NCBI GenBank assembly: GCA_905221605.1
Contig: CAJNDS010002065.1
Location: 628,501 to 692,500, forward strand
Source of the DNA: Symbiodinium natans
Lineage: Eukaryota; Sar; Dinophyceae; Suessiales; Symbiodiniaceae
Reading direction: 5' to 3'
DNA length: 64,000 bases
In this document: positions 17,944 through 29,353 of the stretch, piece by piece
Position numbering within the stretch: the first letter of the stretch is position 1
How the letters are laid out: each line of letters opens with the position of its first letter
Translations under genes and position numbers: made by a program
The notes under the pieces: model-generated
Told to the model about the DNA's origin: nothing
Seen by the model: the letters and a program-made list of their open reading frames with translations, nothing else
The model's database searches: none

Positions 17944-18100
17944 TCGGGTTTAGGGGTAGGGTTTAGGGTTTAGGGTTTAGGGTTTAGGGTTTAGGGCTTA
18001 GGGCTTAGGGTTTAGGGTTTAGGGTTTAGGGTTTAGGGTTTAGGGTTTAGGGTTTAGGGTATAGGGTATAGGGTTTAGGGGTAGGGTGTTGGGTTTTGGG
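17944..18100 (+). repeat. TTTAGGG interstitial array
   Basis: About twenty units grading into TATAGGG and TTTTGGG variants on the right. Confidence 0.88.
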
Positions 18101-20227
18101 TTTTGGTTTTTGGGTTTAGGGCTTGTTTAGGGTTAGGCCCTTTTCCGGGTTTTGGCTAGCAAGCCGACTTCCTCACTTTACCATTCTGGGCATCAGGCAG
18201 ACCTGATTTCCCATGGTTCTGGCTAAGGGCTGAGGAAATCGTGTTTAGGGTTTAGGGTTTACGAAAAGCTGTTCCTTGAGGCTCACGCACCCTGATGCTT
18301 GAAACGCTTCGTGCTCATTCACATGGAGGCAGCGACTTGACATCGCACGCTAATGCAATCTTAGCTGGACCTCAACCCTAAACCCTAAACCCGAAACCAC
18401 CTCACGCGGATGGACCGCGAACTCGCGAAACTCACGAACTCGACCCGACGCGGTGCTATCTTGTCGCCGGCTGAGACGCCAGGTTTAGGGTTGATGGAGT
18501 TTATACGTGTGTTTACAGGGTGTATACGATTTACAGGGTTTACAGGGTTTTACGGAGTTTATAGTTTGTAGGTTTATAGGGTTCATAGGGTTTGTAGAGT
18601 TTACTAAGTTTTCAGGGTTTACGGTTGAGAGGGCAGTTGCAGCAACGGGCAGCCTGCACAGTCCCGAGGCGCGTGACGCGTGGCAGCGAGTTTGCGTGAT
18701 CGGTCGGTGTGCACTGAGAATCAAGCGTGAGCCATGTGCAGCACTGACTAACCCTAAACCCTAAACCGCAGCGGCAGTATTGCAGACAAACATTTCGACC
18801 CGCGCCATCCCTTTAGAGTGTAGCCTTGGGCCTTAAAACTACGGCAAGGGGAACCCGTTCAGGCCCAAGCATGTCCTATATAGGTACATGGACCCTGTTA
18901 GGGACTTCGAGTCAGAAACATACATAGTTCTGGCCCCCCCCCCCCCCCCCCCCCACCAATAGAAACATGCTCAAACTCGCAAGCCTGAGCCCCGAGCAGT
19001 AATCTGCAAATGCATTGGACGTCCAAACTTGGCAAAAGCTTAAATTTTTTGGCTTCTGGGAGATTTTGGATTTTCCTTGTGTGGGATACAAACTACTGTT
19101 AGGTTAAGAGCCCCCCCAAAAAACCTTGTAAGGCCAATATAGGGGTGATTATTTTATTTCGGGTTTTTATGCAAATGTTATGTGGTATGAGGGACCCTGT
19201 ATACAAACATTCTTCGAGGGGTTCAGAGGCCCGCCCGGAGTTCTAAACCCTGAACCCTGAACCCTGAACCCTGAACCCTAAACCCTAAACCCTAAACCCT
19301 AAACCCTAAACCCTAAACCTCGAGCCTAAGTAAAAAACCTCTGCTGCCCAGAGTCCCTCAAAGTCATAGGGATTTTTCCTCGGACCCCTAAGGCTGTACC
19401 CGCGGGACCCTTTCCTCTACTCCTAGGGGGGGGGTATACTGTAGTTACATTCAGGGCAGATTTTCAAACATGTTTATCTTACTGGCTCAAAACCACACTT
19501 TTCAACTGTTGGGCTTCTTATTAAGGTAGTTTATTCTGAAAGTTTCAACTTTCATTTCCTTGAATTTTTGGGCCAGGAAGTTATAGGGGTCCATGTTCGA
19601 GTTCCTTGACAAAACAGGTACCACGGCCCCTTGTGGCCGTGGAAATGGAGCCCAGCTGCACCATCGACGTGGCCGAGGCCCTTCAGGGTTCAGGGCCTTC
19701 AGGTTGGAAGGCATTCTGGACTCGTGGTGTTTAGGGTTTAGGTTTAGGGTTTAGGGTTTAGGGTTTAGGGTTTAGGTAGGTTTTAGCAAGTGCCGGGGCT
19801 TGGCTGATACAGGATTTTGGGAGTTAGGCGTTTCGGGGTTGTTTCCTCCGGAGCTATGCGGGTTGCATTGAAACGCTTCGTTGTAGGGTTTACACGGATC
19901 CAGCAAGCCATAGTTAAGGCCGGAAGCTTTCAAAAAGACCAGGAGTTCTGCAGGCTAGACCTACGCGTATCCAGGAAGCCTTCGGCGGGGGTTGTTGCAA
20001 GGTTCAGGGCTTGGGGATCTTGGTTTCTTCGGGCATGTTTCAGAATTGCGTCTTGCAAAGGGAGGTCGGGACAACGGCACCCTAAACCCTAAACGCACCT
20101 CCCCAAGTTTTAATCCCGCACCCTTGCGGTGCCCCGAGAAGAAGCTTGGACGTCCGGGGTACGACAGAGAGTTCTGATCAAGTGCGCAGTGCTCTATAGG
20201 TGTTAATTAGCCTCGTTTTTTTTGTGG

Positions 20228-20307
20228 GGTTTAGGGTTTAGGGTTTCGGGTTTGAGGTTTAGGGTTTAGGGTTTAGGGTTTAGGGTTTAGGGTTTAGGGT
20301 TTAGGGC
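20228..20307 (+). repeat. TTTAGGG interstitial array
   Basis: About eleven units, one of them TTTCGGG. Confidence 0.85.
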
Positions 20308-20772
20308 CACTAGGGCCCAGAGTAGGACTGAGTAGGCCCGTATTCCCTTTTCTTGCGGGTTGGGTTCCCTTAGAAACCCCTGTAAACCGAAAAGTGCACC
20401 TTGCTTCCTAGGCTACTCTTGGGTCTAGAACTGCTACGGTCTAGGGTTTAGGGTTTAGGGTTTAGGGTTTAGGGTTTCTATTATCATCGAACCCCAAGTC
20501 CCCCCTAAATAAAGCTACCAAGTAGCTTTTGAAAGAGCCCCTAACCTCCGGGTTTAGGGTTTAGGGTTTAGGGTTTAGGGTTTAGGGCTACTTGCCGACT
20601 CACTAGGTAGGCCGCTGGGACAGCTTGAAGGCTTTCAGGGCCATCCTGACCCTAACAACATTGACCCCTAAGCCCCTAAACCCTTAAACCCTAAACCCTA
20701 AACCCACCTCCGTCCCCCCCAAAAGAAGAGTAGCTTCTCAGAGCCGATAGCCCTAAACCCGAAACTCTGAAC

Positions 20773-21005
20773 CGTAAACCCTAAACCCTAAAATCCCTAA
20801 AATCCCTATAAACCCTAAACCCTATAAACCCTATAAACCCTCTAAACCCTCTAAACCCTCTAAACCCTCTAAACCCTCTAAACCCTCTAAACCCTCTAAA
20901 CCCTCTAACCCTCTAAGCCCTCTAAACCCTCTAAACCCTCTAAACCCTCTAAACCCTCTAAACCCTCTAAACCCTCTAAACCCTCTAAACCCAAATAACC
21001 CTAAA
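20773..21005 (-). repeat. CCCTAAA array with homogenised CCCTCTAAA core
   Basis: A 9-bp variant, CCCTCTAAA, is repeated nearly perfectly from about 20835 to 20992 between canonical units, and a poly-C tract follows at 21013. This is a second local amplification of a variant unit, different from the one at 5168. Confidence 0.9.
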
Positions 21006-21111
21006 CCCTAACCCCCCCCCCCCCCCCCCCCCAACAAAAAAAAACAAGTTAGAGTGAGAGAGAGGAGCTCCTGAGAGCCGATGGGGTTCCCCTACTAGCC
21101 TAGTGTAGCCC

Positions 21112-21268
21112 TAAACCCTAAACCCTAAACCCTAAACCCTAAACCCTAAACCCTCAACCCTAAACCCTAAACCCTAAACCCCAAACCTAAACCCTAAACC
21201 CTAAACCCTAAACCCTAAACCCGAAACCCTAAACCCTAAACCCTAAACCCTAAACCCTAAACCCTAAA
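21112..21268 (-). repeat. CCCTAAA interstitial array, long
   Basis: About twenty-two CCCTAAA units with few variants. Confidence 0.9.
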
Positions 21269-21394
21269 CAAAGAGGAGCTCCTCAAAGCCGATGGGGTGG
21301 ACCTGGTCCTGGTGGACCCCGACCGCTGCCTGGTGCCGAGCCCAGGGGGCGGCCTCGGGATGCAGCCGCTAGTCCCCCAAGAAGGGTCCCAGAG

Positions 21395-21468
21395 GGTTTA
21401 GGGTTTAGGGTTTAGGGTTTAGGGTTTAGGGTTTAGGGTTTAGGGTTTAGGGTTTAGGGTTTAGGCTT
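21395..21468 (+). repeat. TTTAGGG interstitial array
   Basis: About ten clean units. Confidence 0.9.
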
Positions 21469-21493
21469 AGGCGTTTTGGGGGTTTGGGGTATT

Positions 21494-21555
21494 GGTATGT
21501 ACCTGGGCCTTAGGGGGGGTTCCCATACAGCAGCCGAAGGGCCCCAGTACATACG
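21494..21555. mobile_element. Short fold-back, family 2
   Basis: The left arm GGTATGTACCTGGGCCTTA is mirrored by GGGCCCCAGTACATAC about 30 bp later. Related palindromic sequence lies at 35586-35671 and a half copy at 18861-18896. Confidence 0.5.
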
Positions 21556-21828
21556 TTATAGCTACAGGAACCTTAGGGCACATGAAGACTTTGATGTGGT
21601 TCCGTTGAGAATAACCCCTAGTGGAACAGGCATAGCGACCCCAAAAGAAGCTAAGTTGGAGTCTTCGGGCAGCCTTGTGATAAACCCTGAACGCTACGCC
21701 CTAAACCCTGCAAAAAGCCCGCGCCAAGTCCTTGCCCTTGCCCGTTTCGTATGGGGCGCTTGCAAAGTTTTTAACGGCCATGGAGTTGACAGCTTTACCT
21801 AGAGCTCGAAACGAGCCTTTGACTTTAA

Positions 21829-21932
21829 ACCCTAAACCCTAAACCCTAAACCCTAAACCCTAAACCCTAAACCCTAAACCCTAAACCCTAAACCCTAAAC
21901 CCTAAACCCTAAACCCTAAACCCTAAACCCTA
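21829..21932 (-). repeat. CCCTAAA interstitial array
   Basis: About fifteen perfect units. Confidence 0.9.
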
Positions 21933-22206
21933 GATTTGTTTTGAGGATCTTTCGGCATCTAGGAAGCTTTGTTTTCCCAAGCCCTACTCTTGTGGCACGA
22001 CTTGAAAGGCTAACAACGGGTTACTTTCGCGCAAGGACCACCCAAGAAAGATTCCCCCCAAAGGTACCCGTATGCTGAGAACTTTGTTTGGGTGCCTTCA
22101 GCTGATCCTTAGAGCATGACGATTTGAACCCCTAAACCCTAAACCCTAAACCCTAAACCCGACAACACTGAAAGCCCTAAGTCCGCCAAGCAAGACCCTT
22201 CATAGA

Positions 22207-22229
22207 TATACATATATATATGTATACGA

Positions 22230-22257
<28 letters not shown>
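22207..22257. repeat. (TA)n microsatellite bounding the duplicated block
   Basis: TA-rich run that ends exactly where similarity to 37957 onward begins. The second copy also begins at a (TA)n run. Confidence 0.8.
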
Positions 22258-22260
<3 letters not shown>

Positions 22261-22658
22261 CCATGGACCTTTAGGTATAATGTGATGACTTGCTTTGGGT
22301 TTTACTTCAACAGTACTAACAGTTATCAAATGAGTACTTGCGTTTTATATTATGCATATTGCTACTAGAAAGTAGGTGACATTTTATGGCTTTTGGGCTC
22401 ATGGTCTAGGGTTGTGCATTCAACGGTTATAAAAGGATTGTGCGAACAGTCCAGGGTTTATCACCCCTTCCTGTTGTCGAGGAGAAAAGGGGTCGGATAA
22501 CAGGAGAAGATCAAGGAACCATGGACTGTGTTACATTCAGTCACTATTCACTTTACACCCTCTCCTCTCTTCCCTTTCTTAGAAGAAAAGGAAAGTGGAA
22601 GGAATCATCAAAGAAAAAGTCCGTCTCACTACCTTCATCCACCGTCTCCTCTTTTTTT

Positions 22659-22684
22659 TTTCTCTCTCTCTCTCTCTCACTCTC

Positions 22685-22742
<58 letters not shown>
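22659..22742. repeat. (CT)n microsatellite
   Basis: Long CT run with a few interruptions, about 12 bp longer than the equivalent at 38350. Poly-Leu/Ser and Arg/Glu open frames here are repeat translations. Confidence 0.95.
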
Positions 22743-22743
<1 letters not shown>

Positions 22744-22746
<3 letters not shown>

Positions 22747-25700
22747 TACCGAGGAGAATAATGGCTACATATAAAGCACACATGTCAATCTCAACCCATT
22801 CGTCCTCCCTCTTCTGGCTGCTCTCTCACTTGTAGCTTTTGTCTCTTCTTGTTTTGCTTATGGAGGAGAGAATGCATAACACTAGATGAGCGAAGCGCAT
22901 GGACGGGAAGAGCGAGAAGCAAGTAGTTGTTTGTTGCATAGGGGAGGCCCACTCTCCCCTAGAGCAGGGACGAGTTCCCCCCTGTTCCCTTCCTTTGCCT
23001 TCTTTAGTCCCTCCTCTGCGCTCCAACTGTTCTGTTCCGTCTTTTACGGAGAAAGAAGGGGTAAAGAAGAAGGACGAAGACGGTTCCCCTGTCCAATTGT
23101 GCATGTTCATTTTATCTACAGGAGTTAGCAAGAGTGTTTAAGCAAGCTAGATAAAGAGAACAACAAGAACAAGGACGAGGAAACCACGGTCAGAATGTAC
23201 AAGGAAAAACACGAGGAATGAAATCCCATCGCAAAGATAAGTGCCCACACTCAGTCTCACTGCATTCATCCTCTAATCCTCTCTTCTTTCCCTTCTGTGG
23301 TTCTCTTCTTGTCCTCCTTCTTCTCTCTGCTCTCTCCCTTCTAGCTTGTGTCTCTTCTTGATTTTCTTGTGCGAGAGAGAATGCATAACACTAGATGAGC
23401 GAAGCACATGGACGGGAAGAGGAGAGAGAAGCAAGTAGTTTTTTGTTGCATAAGGAGGCCCACTCTCCCCCTAGGGCAGAGATGAGTTCCCCTGTTCCCT
23501 TCCTCTTGCCTTCTTTAATCTCTCCCCTGCGTTCCAAGTTTTCCGTTCCTTCGTTTACGGAGACAGAAAGTTGTATATACAAGGACGAAGACGGTTCCCC
23601 TGTCCAGCATGTTTTCTGATCTTCCCATTCAGCGAGAAAGGAACAGACAACAGGGGAAAGCACAAGGAACAAGAGAGTTTAAGCAAGCTAGATAACAACA
23701 AGGAAAAGAAAGAGGAAGCCACGAGCAGAATGTACAAGAAAAACACGAGGAAGGAATAAGTGGTGCTCTTCTTGCAGAATGGAGATTTAAGAACACAAGC
23801 CAATCTCAGTACATTGATCCTCCCTCTTCTCTCTGCTCTCTCCCTTCTAGCTTTTGTCTCTTCTTGTTTTGCTTGTGGAGGAGAGAATGCATAACGCTAG
23901 ATGAGCGAAGCACATGGGTGGGAAGAGATAGAGAGGGCAAGTACTTGTTTGTTGCATAAGGGACCTAATTTTCCCCTAGAGCAGGGATGAGTTCCCGTGT
24001 TCCCTTCCTTTTGCGTTCTTTGATCCCTCCCCTGCGTTCCAACTTTTCTGTTCATTCTTCTAGGGAGAACAAAGGAAGTAAACCAAAGGACGAAGACGGT
24101 TCCCTGTCCTCTTGCGCTTTTTCTTTTGAACTTAATTACCCATTCAACGAGATAAGAACAGACAACAAGAGGAAAACAACATACATGCGACAAACATTTT
24201 TTCAGGAGAAGGGAGTCGGATAACAGGTGAAGAACAAGGAAGACATCCATCCTCTCCTCTGCTCTCTTATCTTGCTCTCTTATCTCTCTTCTCTGGCTCT
24301 GTTCTTGCCGGAAAGAAAGATGAATGTCCAAGAACCCAAGATCATCTCGTTACCTTCGTCCTCGCTCTCCTCTCTTCTCGCTTTTTCTCTGCTCTGTGTT
24401 TTCTTATGGAGGAGAGAATAGTAAACAGTCTCGCGAAGTCGGATTTGGGGCTGCGCGCGGGGATCTCCCCCCACAAACCCCTCGAAAGAACGAAAGAAAG
24501 CGGGCAGCTGTTCGTTGCAAGGCTCCCCCTAGAGACCTAGTGCAGGCCTGAGTTCCCTGGGCTCGTCTTCCCCTAGAGCGCAGATGAGTTCCCTTATTCC
24601 TCAGTTTTGCCTTCATCCCTCCCCTGCGTTCCAAATTTTCTAAGCAGAACGCACAAGAAAACACGAGGAAGGAATAACAAATGACAAAGATAAGTGCCCA
24701 CACCCAGTCTCACTGCATTCATCCTCTAATCCTCTCTTCTTTCTCTTCTGTGGTTCTCTTCTTGCAGAATGAAGATTTAAGAACACAAACCAATCTCACT
24801 ACATTCATCCTCCCTCTTCCCTCTGCTCTCTCCCTTCTAGCTTTTGTCTTTTCTTGTTTGTCTTGTGGAAGAGAGAATGCATAACACTAGATGAGCGAAG
24901 CACATGGACGGGAAGAGAAAGAAGCAAGTACTTGTTTGTTCTGAGTTCCTCTGTTCCCTTCCTTTGCGTTCTTTAATCCTTCCCCTGCGTTCCAACTTTT
25001 CTGTTCCTTCTTTCAAGGAGAAAGAAAAGGGTAAATACAAGGGCGAAGACGGTTCCCCTGTCCACTTGCGCATGTTCTTTTGGTCTACCCGTTCAGCTAG
25101 AAAGGAACAAACAACAGGGGAAACACAAGGAACTAACAAGAGTGCTTAAGCAAGCTAGATAACAACACAAAAAAGGAAGCCGCGAGCAGAATGTACAAGA
25201 AACACACAAGGAAGAAATAACAAATGATAAAGATAAGCGCCCTTACTCAGTCTCACTGCAATCATCCTCCATGTGGTTCTCTTGTTACAGAATGAAGATT
25301 TAGGAACAATCTCACCATTCATCCTCCCTCTTCTCTCTGCTCTCTCCCTTCTAGCTTTTGTCTCTTCTTGTTTTGCTTATGGAGGAGAGAATGCATAACA
25401 CTAGATGAGCGAAGCACCTGGACGGGAAGAAAGAGAAGCAAGTACTTGTTTGTTGCGTAAGGCCCACTCTCCCCCTAGGGCAGGGATGAGTTCCCGTGTT
25501 CCCTTCCTTTTGCCTTCTTTAATCTCTCCCTTGCATTCCAACTTTTCCGTTCTTCGTTTAAGGAAAAAAAAGAAGGTATATACAAGGACGAAGACGGTTC
25601 CCCTGGTTCTTTTGATCTTCCCATTCAGCGAGAAAGGAACAGACAACAAGAGGAAAACAACAAACCTTTGACTAACGTGCGGTTCTTTCAGGAGAAGAAG

Positions 25701-26785
25701 GAGTCGGATAACAGGAGAAGAACAAGGAAGAGGTAAACATGAAAATATGTCACTCTTCTATTTACACACTCTCCTCATCTCTCCGCTCTTCCCTTTCTTG
25801 CCTGTTGGAGAAGAAATGAGGAAGAAAATAAACCAAAAAAAAGCAAGGGGGAGGCACCCTGATTCATTCTCACTGCCTTCATCCATCCTCTCCTCTGCTC
25901 TCTTATCTTGCTCTCTTATCTCTTCTCGGGCTCTGTTCTTGCCGGAAAGCAAGATGAATGTCCAAGAACCCAAGATCATCTCGTTACCTTCGTCCTCGCT
26001 CTCATCTCTTCTCGCTTTTTCTCTGCTCTTTGCTTTTCTTATGGAGGAGAGAATTGCAAACAGTCTCGCGAAGTCAGATTTGGGGCTGCACGCGTGCGCG
26101 TGGGGGTCTCCCACAAACCCCTCGAAAGAAAGAAAGAAAGCGGGCAGCCGTTCGTTGCGAAGGGGGTCTCGAGCCCTAGTGACCTAGTGCAGGCCTGAGT
26201 TCCCTGGGCTCGTTTTCCACTAGAGCGCGGTTGAGTTCCCTTATTCCTCAATTTTGCCTTCATCCCTCCCCAACTTTTCTGAGCAGAACGCACAAGAAAA
26301 CACGAGGAGGGAATAACAGATGACAAAGATAAGTGCCCACACCCAGTCTCACTGCATTCATCCTCTAATCCTCTCTTCTTTCTCTTCTGTGGTTCTCTTC
26401 TTGCAGAATGAAGATTTAAGAACACAAACCAATTTCACTACATTCATCCTCCCTCTTCCCTCTGCTCTCTCCCTTCTAGCTTTTGTCTCTTCTTGTTTTT
26501 CTTGCCGAAGAGAGAATGCATAGCACTAGATGAGCGAAGCACATGGACGAGAAGAGAGAGAAGCAAGTACTTGTTTATTCTGAGTTCCTCTGTTCCCTTC
26601 CTTTGCATTCTTTAATCCCTCCCTCCGTTCCAACTTTTCTGTTCCTTCTTTCAAGGAGAAAAAAGAAGGTAAATACAAGGACGAAGACGGTTCCCCTGTC
26701 CACTTGCGCATGTTCTTTTGGTCTACCCATTCAGCTAGAAAGGAACAGACAACAGGGGGAAACACAAGGAACTAACAAGAGTGTC
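22744..26785. repeat. Tandem satellite, ~0.46-0.66 kb unit, copy A
   Basis: A pyrimidine-rich unit recurs, marked by GAGAGAATGCATAACACTAG at about 22866, 23378, 23881, 24871, 25385 and 26511, with diverged forms (GAGAGAAT...AAACAGTCTCGCG) at 24413 and 26047. Each unit also carries GACGAAGACGGTTCCCCTG and TTCTTGCAGAATGAAGATTT. Many 60-140-codon frames arise on both strands, and all repeat with the satellite and are not genes. Confidence 0.88.
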
Positions 26786-26998
26786 TGGTGCTTGACCGCA
26801 CCCTGGTCCCTTGCTCTCAAAGGGCTACTGTATACTTTGCACACAAACTCCAACATCGAACCTCAAGGCTTTAAGGCCTTTCTGAAGCTGGCACATACGC
26901 ATGAAACTTCTTCAGCTTCGGGAAGTTTACTCGCTTAACCAACTTCCCGTACTCACAGTACGCAGTTTGTCGAAGCAAAGGTGCTTGCAGGGGTATTT

Positions 26999-27885
26999 TC
27001 ATCTTCGTATAGCCGTCCGCATCTTGCCACCCGGCCCGAGTCGCACGTGCGATGGTCTCCGCTGTTTGGTCAAGCCACCACAAACGCCACGCTTGTTGCA
27101 AAGGTCCAAAGCCGCCTGCCTGGCAGAGAAGTGTTCATCTTTGGTACCCTCGCAGAATTTCGTCATGCAGTTCGCAATGGCATCTTCCAACGCATCAAAA
27201 GATTGAAACTGACCACGTCGACAAAAGGACTCGGCAGCGCGAAGCACCCCAGGCAGATTAACAGTGGTGATCCCTGTTTGTCTGTACGCTTTAGATCTCC
27301 GCGAGCTCAAGATGATGTTCGTGAACTCCTTCTTGTCTTTGGCTTTCAGCAACTTCATTGCAACCCCCCTGGGACTTTGCATGTATCTGACGGCAAAACA
27401 AATCGCGACAGACCAATAATCAGAACGAGCTTGTTTGACCACATCTTGTAGCTCCAGTGAAACAGCGTCTCTGAATCTGTCGATGTGACAGAAGCAGGTG
27501 GTGGACATGGCTTCAAGGATCTCATTCAGCTTCGGAATGCGGTAGAACCTTTGTGGCAGGCATGCCTTTCCCAACCAAGGTCTTGGATGGCCCTGCTCTC
27601 TGCCAGAGTGTAGCTTGCGCAAAGATATTCGAAGTCTTCGATGCACAGCCCAATGCCACGCCAAGTCCTGTGACGGCTTATTTGTGGCAGGAAACGACCA
27701 TTGCAAGACCCCGAACGTTTCTTCATTCCACCCACGCCAGAACAGCCACCCTGTCTTGCGCCGTTTATAACTTTCCCGTGGGAACACTTCTTGCACAGAC
27801 CTCGTCGTGACAGATTGTAAACGCCAGCGCGACGTACACCCTGGAGTCCACAGCTCTTGCATGTTGTCCATTGCGCATACGGCAT
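26999..27885 (-). pseudogene. Unknown CxxC-CxxC protein gene, copy A, 1-nt frameshift
   Basis: This is the counterpart of the intact 295-codon frame at 42686-43573. Near 27621 it has GCGCAAAGAT where copy B has GCGCAAAAGAT; the missing base splits the frame. The N-terminal part (start at 27885, with CKSC and CKKC) runs out of frame after FEYL and stops at 27526. The C-terminal part is open from 27949 in another frame that I consider spurious upstream of the lesion. The rest matches copy B with a few substitutions. It could be a true pseudogene or a consensus error in an A run beside a satellite. Confidence 0.6.
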
Positions 27886-28239
27886 TGTTTCTTAACGCCC
27901 AGAAAGAGAAGTCACAGTAGTGAGAACAGCTACAATACAGGCAGTGCAAAGCGAGGGTATGGCTGGGGTGTTGTATTGTGAGGCGACGTCTTAAAACAGG
28001 GGCCGTTGTGTTACATGCAACATCCGAAGACCATCAAGACTGCGACTCACGCCTTGTGCTGAAACTTTCGGCCGTTACGTTTGGGCTCTGCGAGACTGAG
28101 CCAAGAGAAACTGTAGCGACTGTGTACATCCTCAACAAGCCTTAAAACCTACCGTAGCTCTTTCCCACAAGGATCCCTGCCCCTCTTTGCAACAAATGCT
28201 GCTTCAGGCAGCAAAGCTTTGTGCTTTGTCTCTTTGGAG

Positions 28240-28647
28240 GGGAACTTCGACACAAAGTCCTAGGGACCAGGGCCTGCAGTTTGTTTCTAGAACTGAGACC
28301 AGAAATCTTAGGGGCCAGGGCTTGCGATTTGTCTCTTTGGAGGAGAACTGAGACCAAACATCTTAGGGACCAGGGCTTGCGTCTCTTTGAGAAGAGCTGA
28401 GACCAAAACTCTTGGGGACCAGGGCTTGCGATTTGACTTTTTGGAGCAAATATTGACCCCAAAATCTTAGAGACCAGGGCTTATGATTTGACTCTTTGGA
28501 AATTTGAACCCAACATCTTAGGGACCAGGGCTTGCGATTTGACTCTTTGGAGCAAATATTGAACCCAAAATCTTAGGGACCAGGGCTTGCGATTTATCTC
28601 TTTGGTCAATCGAAAAATCTTAGGGCTAGGGCTTGCGATTTGACCCT
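28240..28647. repeat. 55-bp minisatellite, copy A (cut by gap)
   Basis: Diverged units of the GGGACCAGGGCTTGCGATTTG family, with TCTTTGGAG and CCCAAAATCTTAG in each. The array runs into the N gap. Confidence 0.88.
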
Positions 28648-28747
28648 NNNNNNNNNNNNNNNNNNNNNNNNNNNNNNNNNNNNNNNNNNNNNNNNNNNNN
28701 NNNNNNNNNNNNNNNNNNNNNNNNNNNNNNNNNNNNNNNNNNNNNNN
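28648..28747. other. Assembly gap, 100 N
   Basis: Exactly 100 N, the usual scaffold-gap placeholder. The sequence on its left is minisatellite, while that on its right is telomere-repeat mosaic, so the join is unverified. Confidence 0.99.
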
Positions 28748-29304
28748 CAATACTCCCACATTATCATCTAGGAACGCCACAAATATGGAAATTACCCTGC
28801 ATTTGGGCAACTCTCCAGTGAACCCTGAACACTGAACCCTAAACACATGCATCCCACGCCGGGCGCCGCCATACTAGGATGGCCCTTAGAGCCCGAAACA
28901 TATTCCTAAATATGACCCTCTTAAACAAAAAAAAGGAACCACAAACCCTAAACCCACTACCTAGCATAGTGCCGCCGAGGGGCAAAGCAAGGAAGGTCTT
29001 GGTTGGATCACCTCCCTGGTCGTCCTGCTGGGGGCTCAGGGTTTAGGGGTTTAAGGTTTAGGGAGTTCTGGGGTTTTCGGGAGTTTTGGGCGTTTTGGGG
29101 TTTTGGGGTTTAAGGTACAGGGTTTCAGGGCTTCCCTAAACCCTAATCCCTAAACCCGAAATTGACACCCTAAACCCTTTGCGGCTTAGGATCTTGGAGG
29201 ATTCTGAGGAGTCCCCTTGTGCCTTCCAGTGCTTGTAGAGGACCAGCACTGATGCCGTCACCACAAGGCTCAGCGGTAGCATGATGTGGCTCCTGACAAT
29301 AGGG

Positions 29305-29353
29305 CTTAGGGTTTAGGGTTTAGGGTTTAGGGTTTAGGGTTTAGGGTTTAGGG
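29305..29353 (+). repeat. TTTAGGG interstitial array
   Basis: About seven units. A G tract follows at about 29382. Confidence 0.85.

Larger units (their letters stand above)
15063..22205. other. Telomere-repeat mosaic, no gene seen
   Basis: Alternating TTTAGGG and CCCTAAA arrays with short unrelated unique fragments, poly-C tracts (about 18935-18954 and 21013-21032) and a (TA)n at the right end. Open frames of 60-110 codons (for example near 18507, 19817 and 21476) show no domain, run into telomere repeats and are not called. Confidence 0.8.
22258..28647. repeat. Duplicated block, copy A (truncated at gap)
   Basis: About 6.4 kb nearly identical to 37957-44334. By eye I count roughly 15-20 substitutions and a handful of 1-nt indels, plus a 12-bp difference in the CT microsatellite. 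It contains no TTTAGGG repeats, unlike both flanks. It starts at a (TA)n run and ends exactly at the N gap, so its true right end is not in this window. Confidence 0.95.

Noticed and set aside
22385-22400. Spliced-leader relic at TTTTGGGCTCATGG
   Set aside because: An extra G and a mismatch leave only a weak resemblance, not enough to support a claim.
22553-26765. Dozens of 60-146-codon frames in the satellite
   Set aside because: The same peptides recur with every satellite unit and on both strands. No start or codon pattern singles one out.
27526-27949. Copy A 316-codon frame as the authentic gene
   Set aside because: Its first ~105 residues are in a phase that copy B interrupts. The zinc-ribbon-like CKSC/CKKC motif is in the other phase, which copy B joins to the rest.
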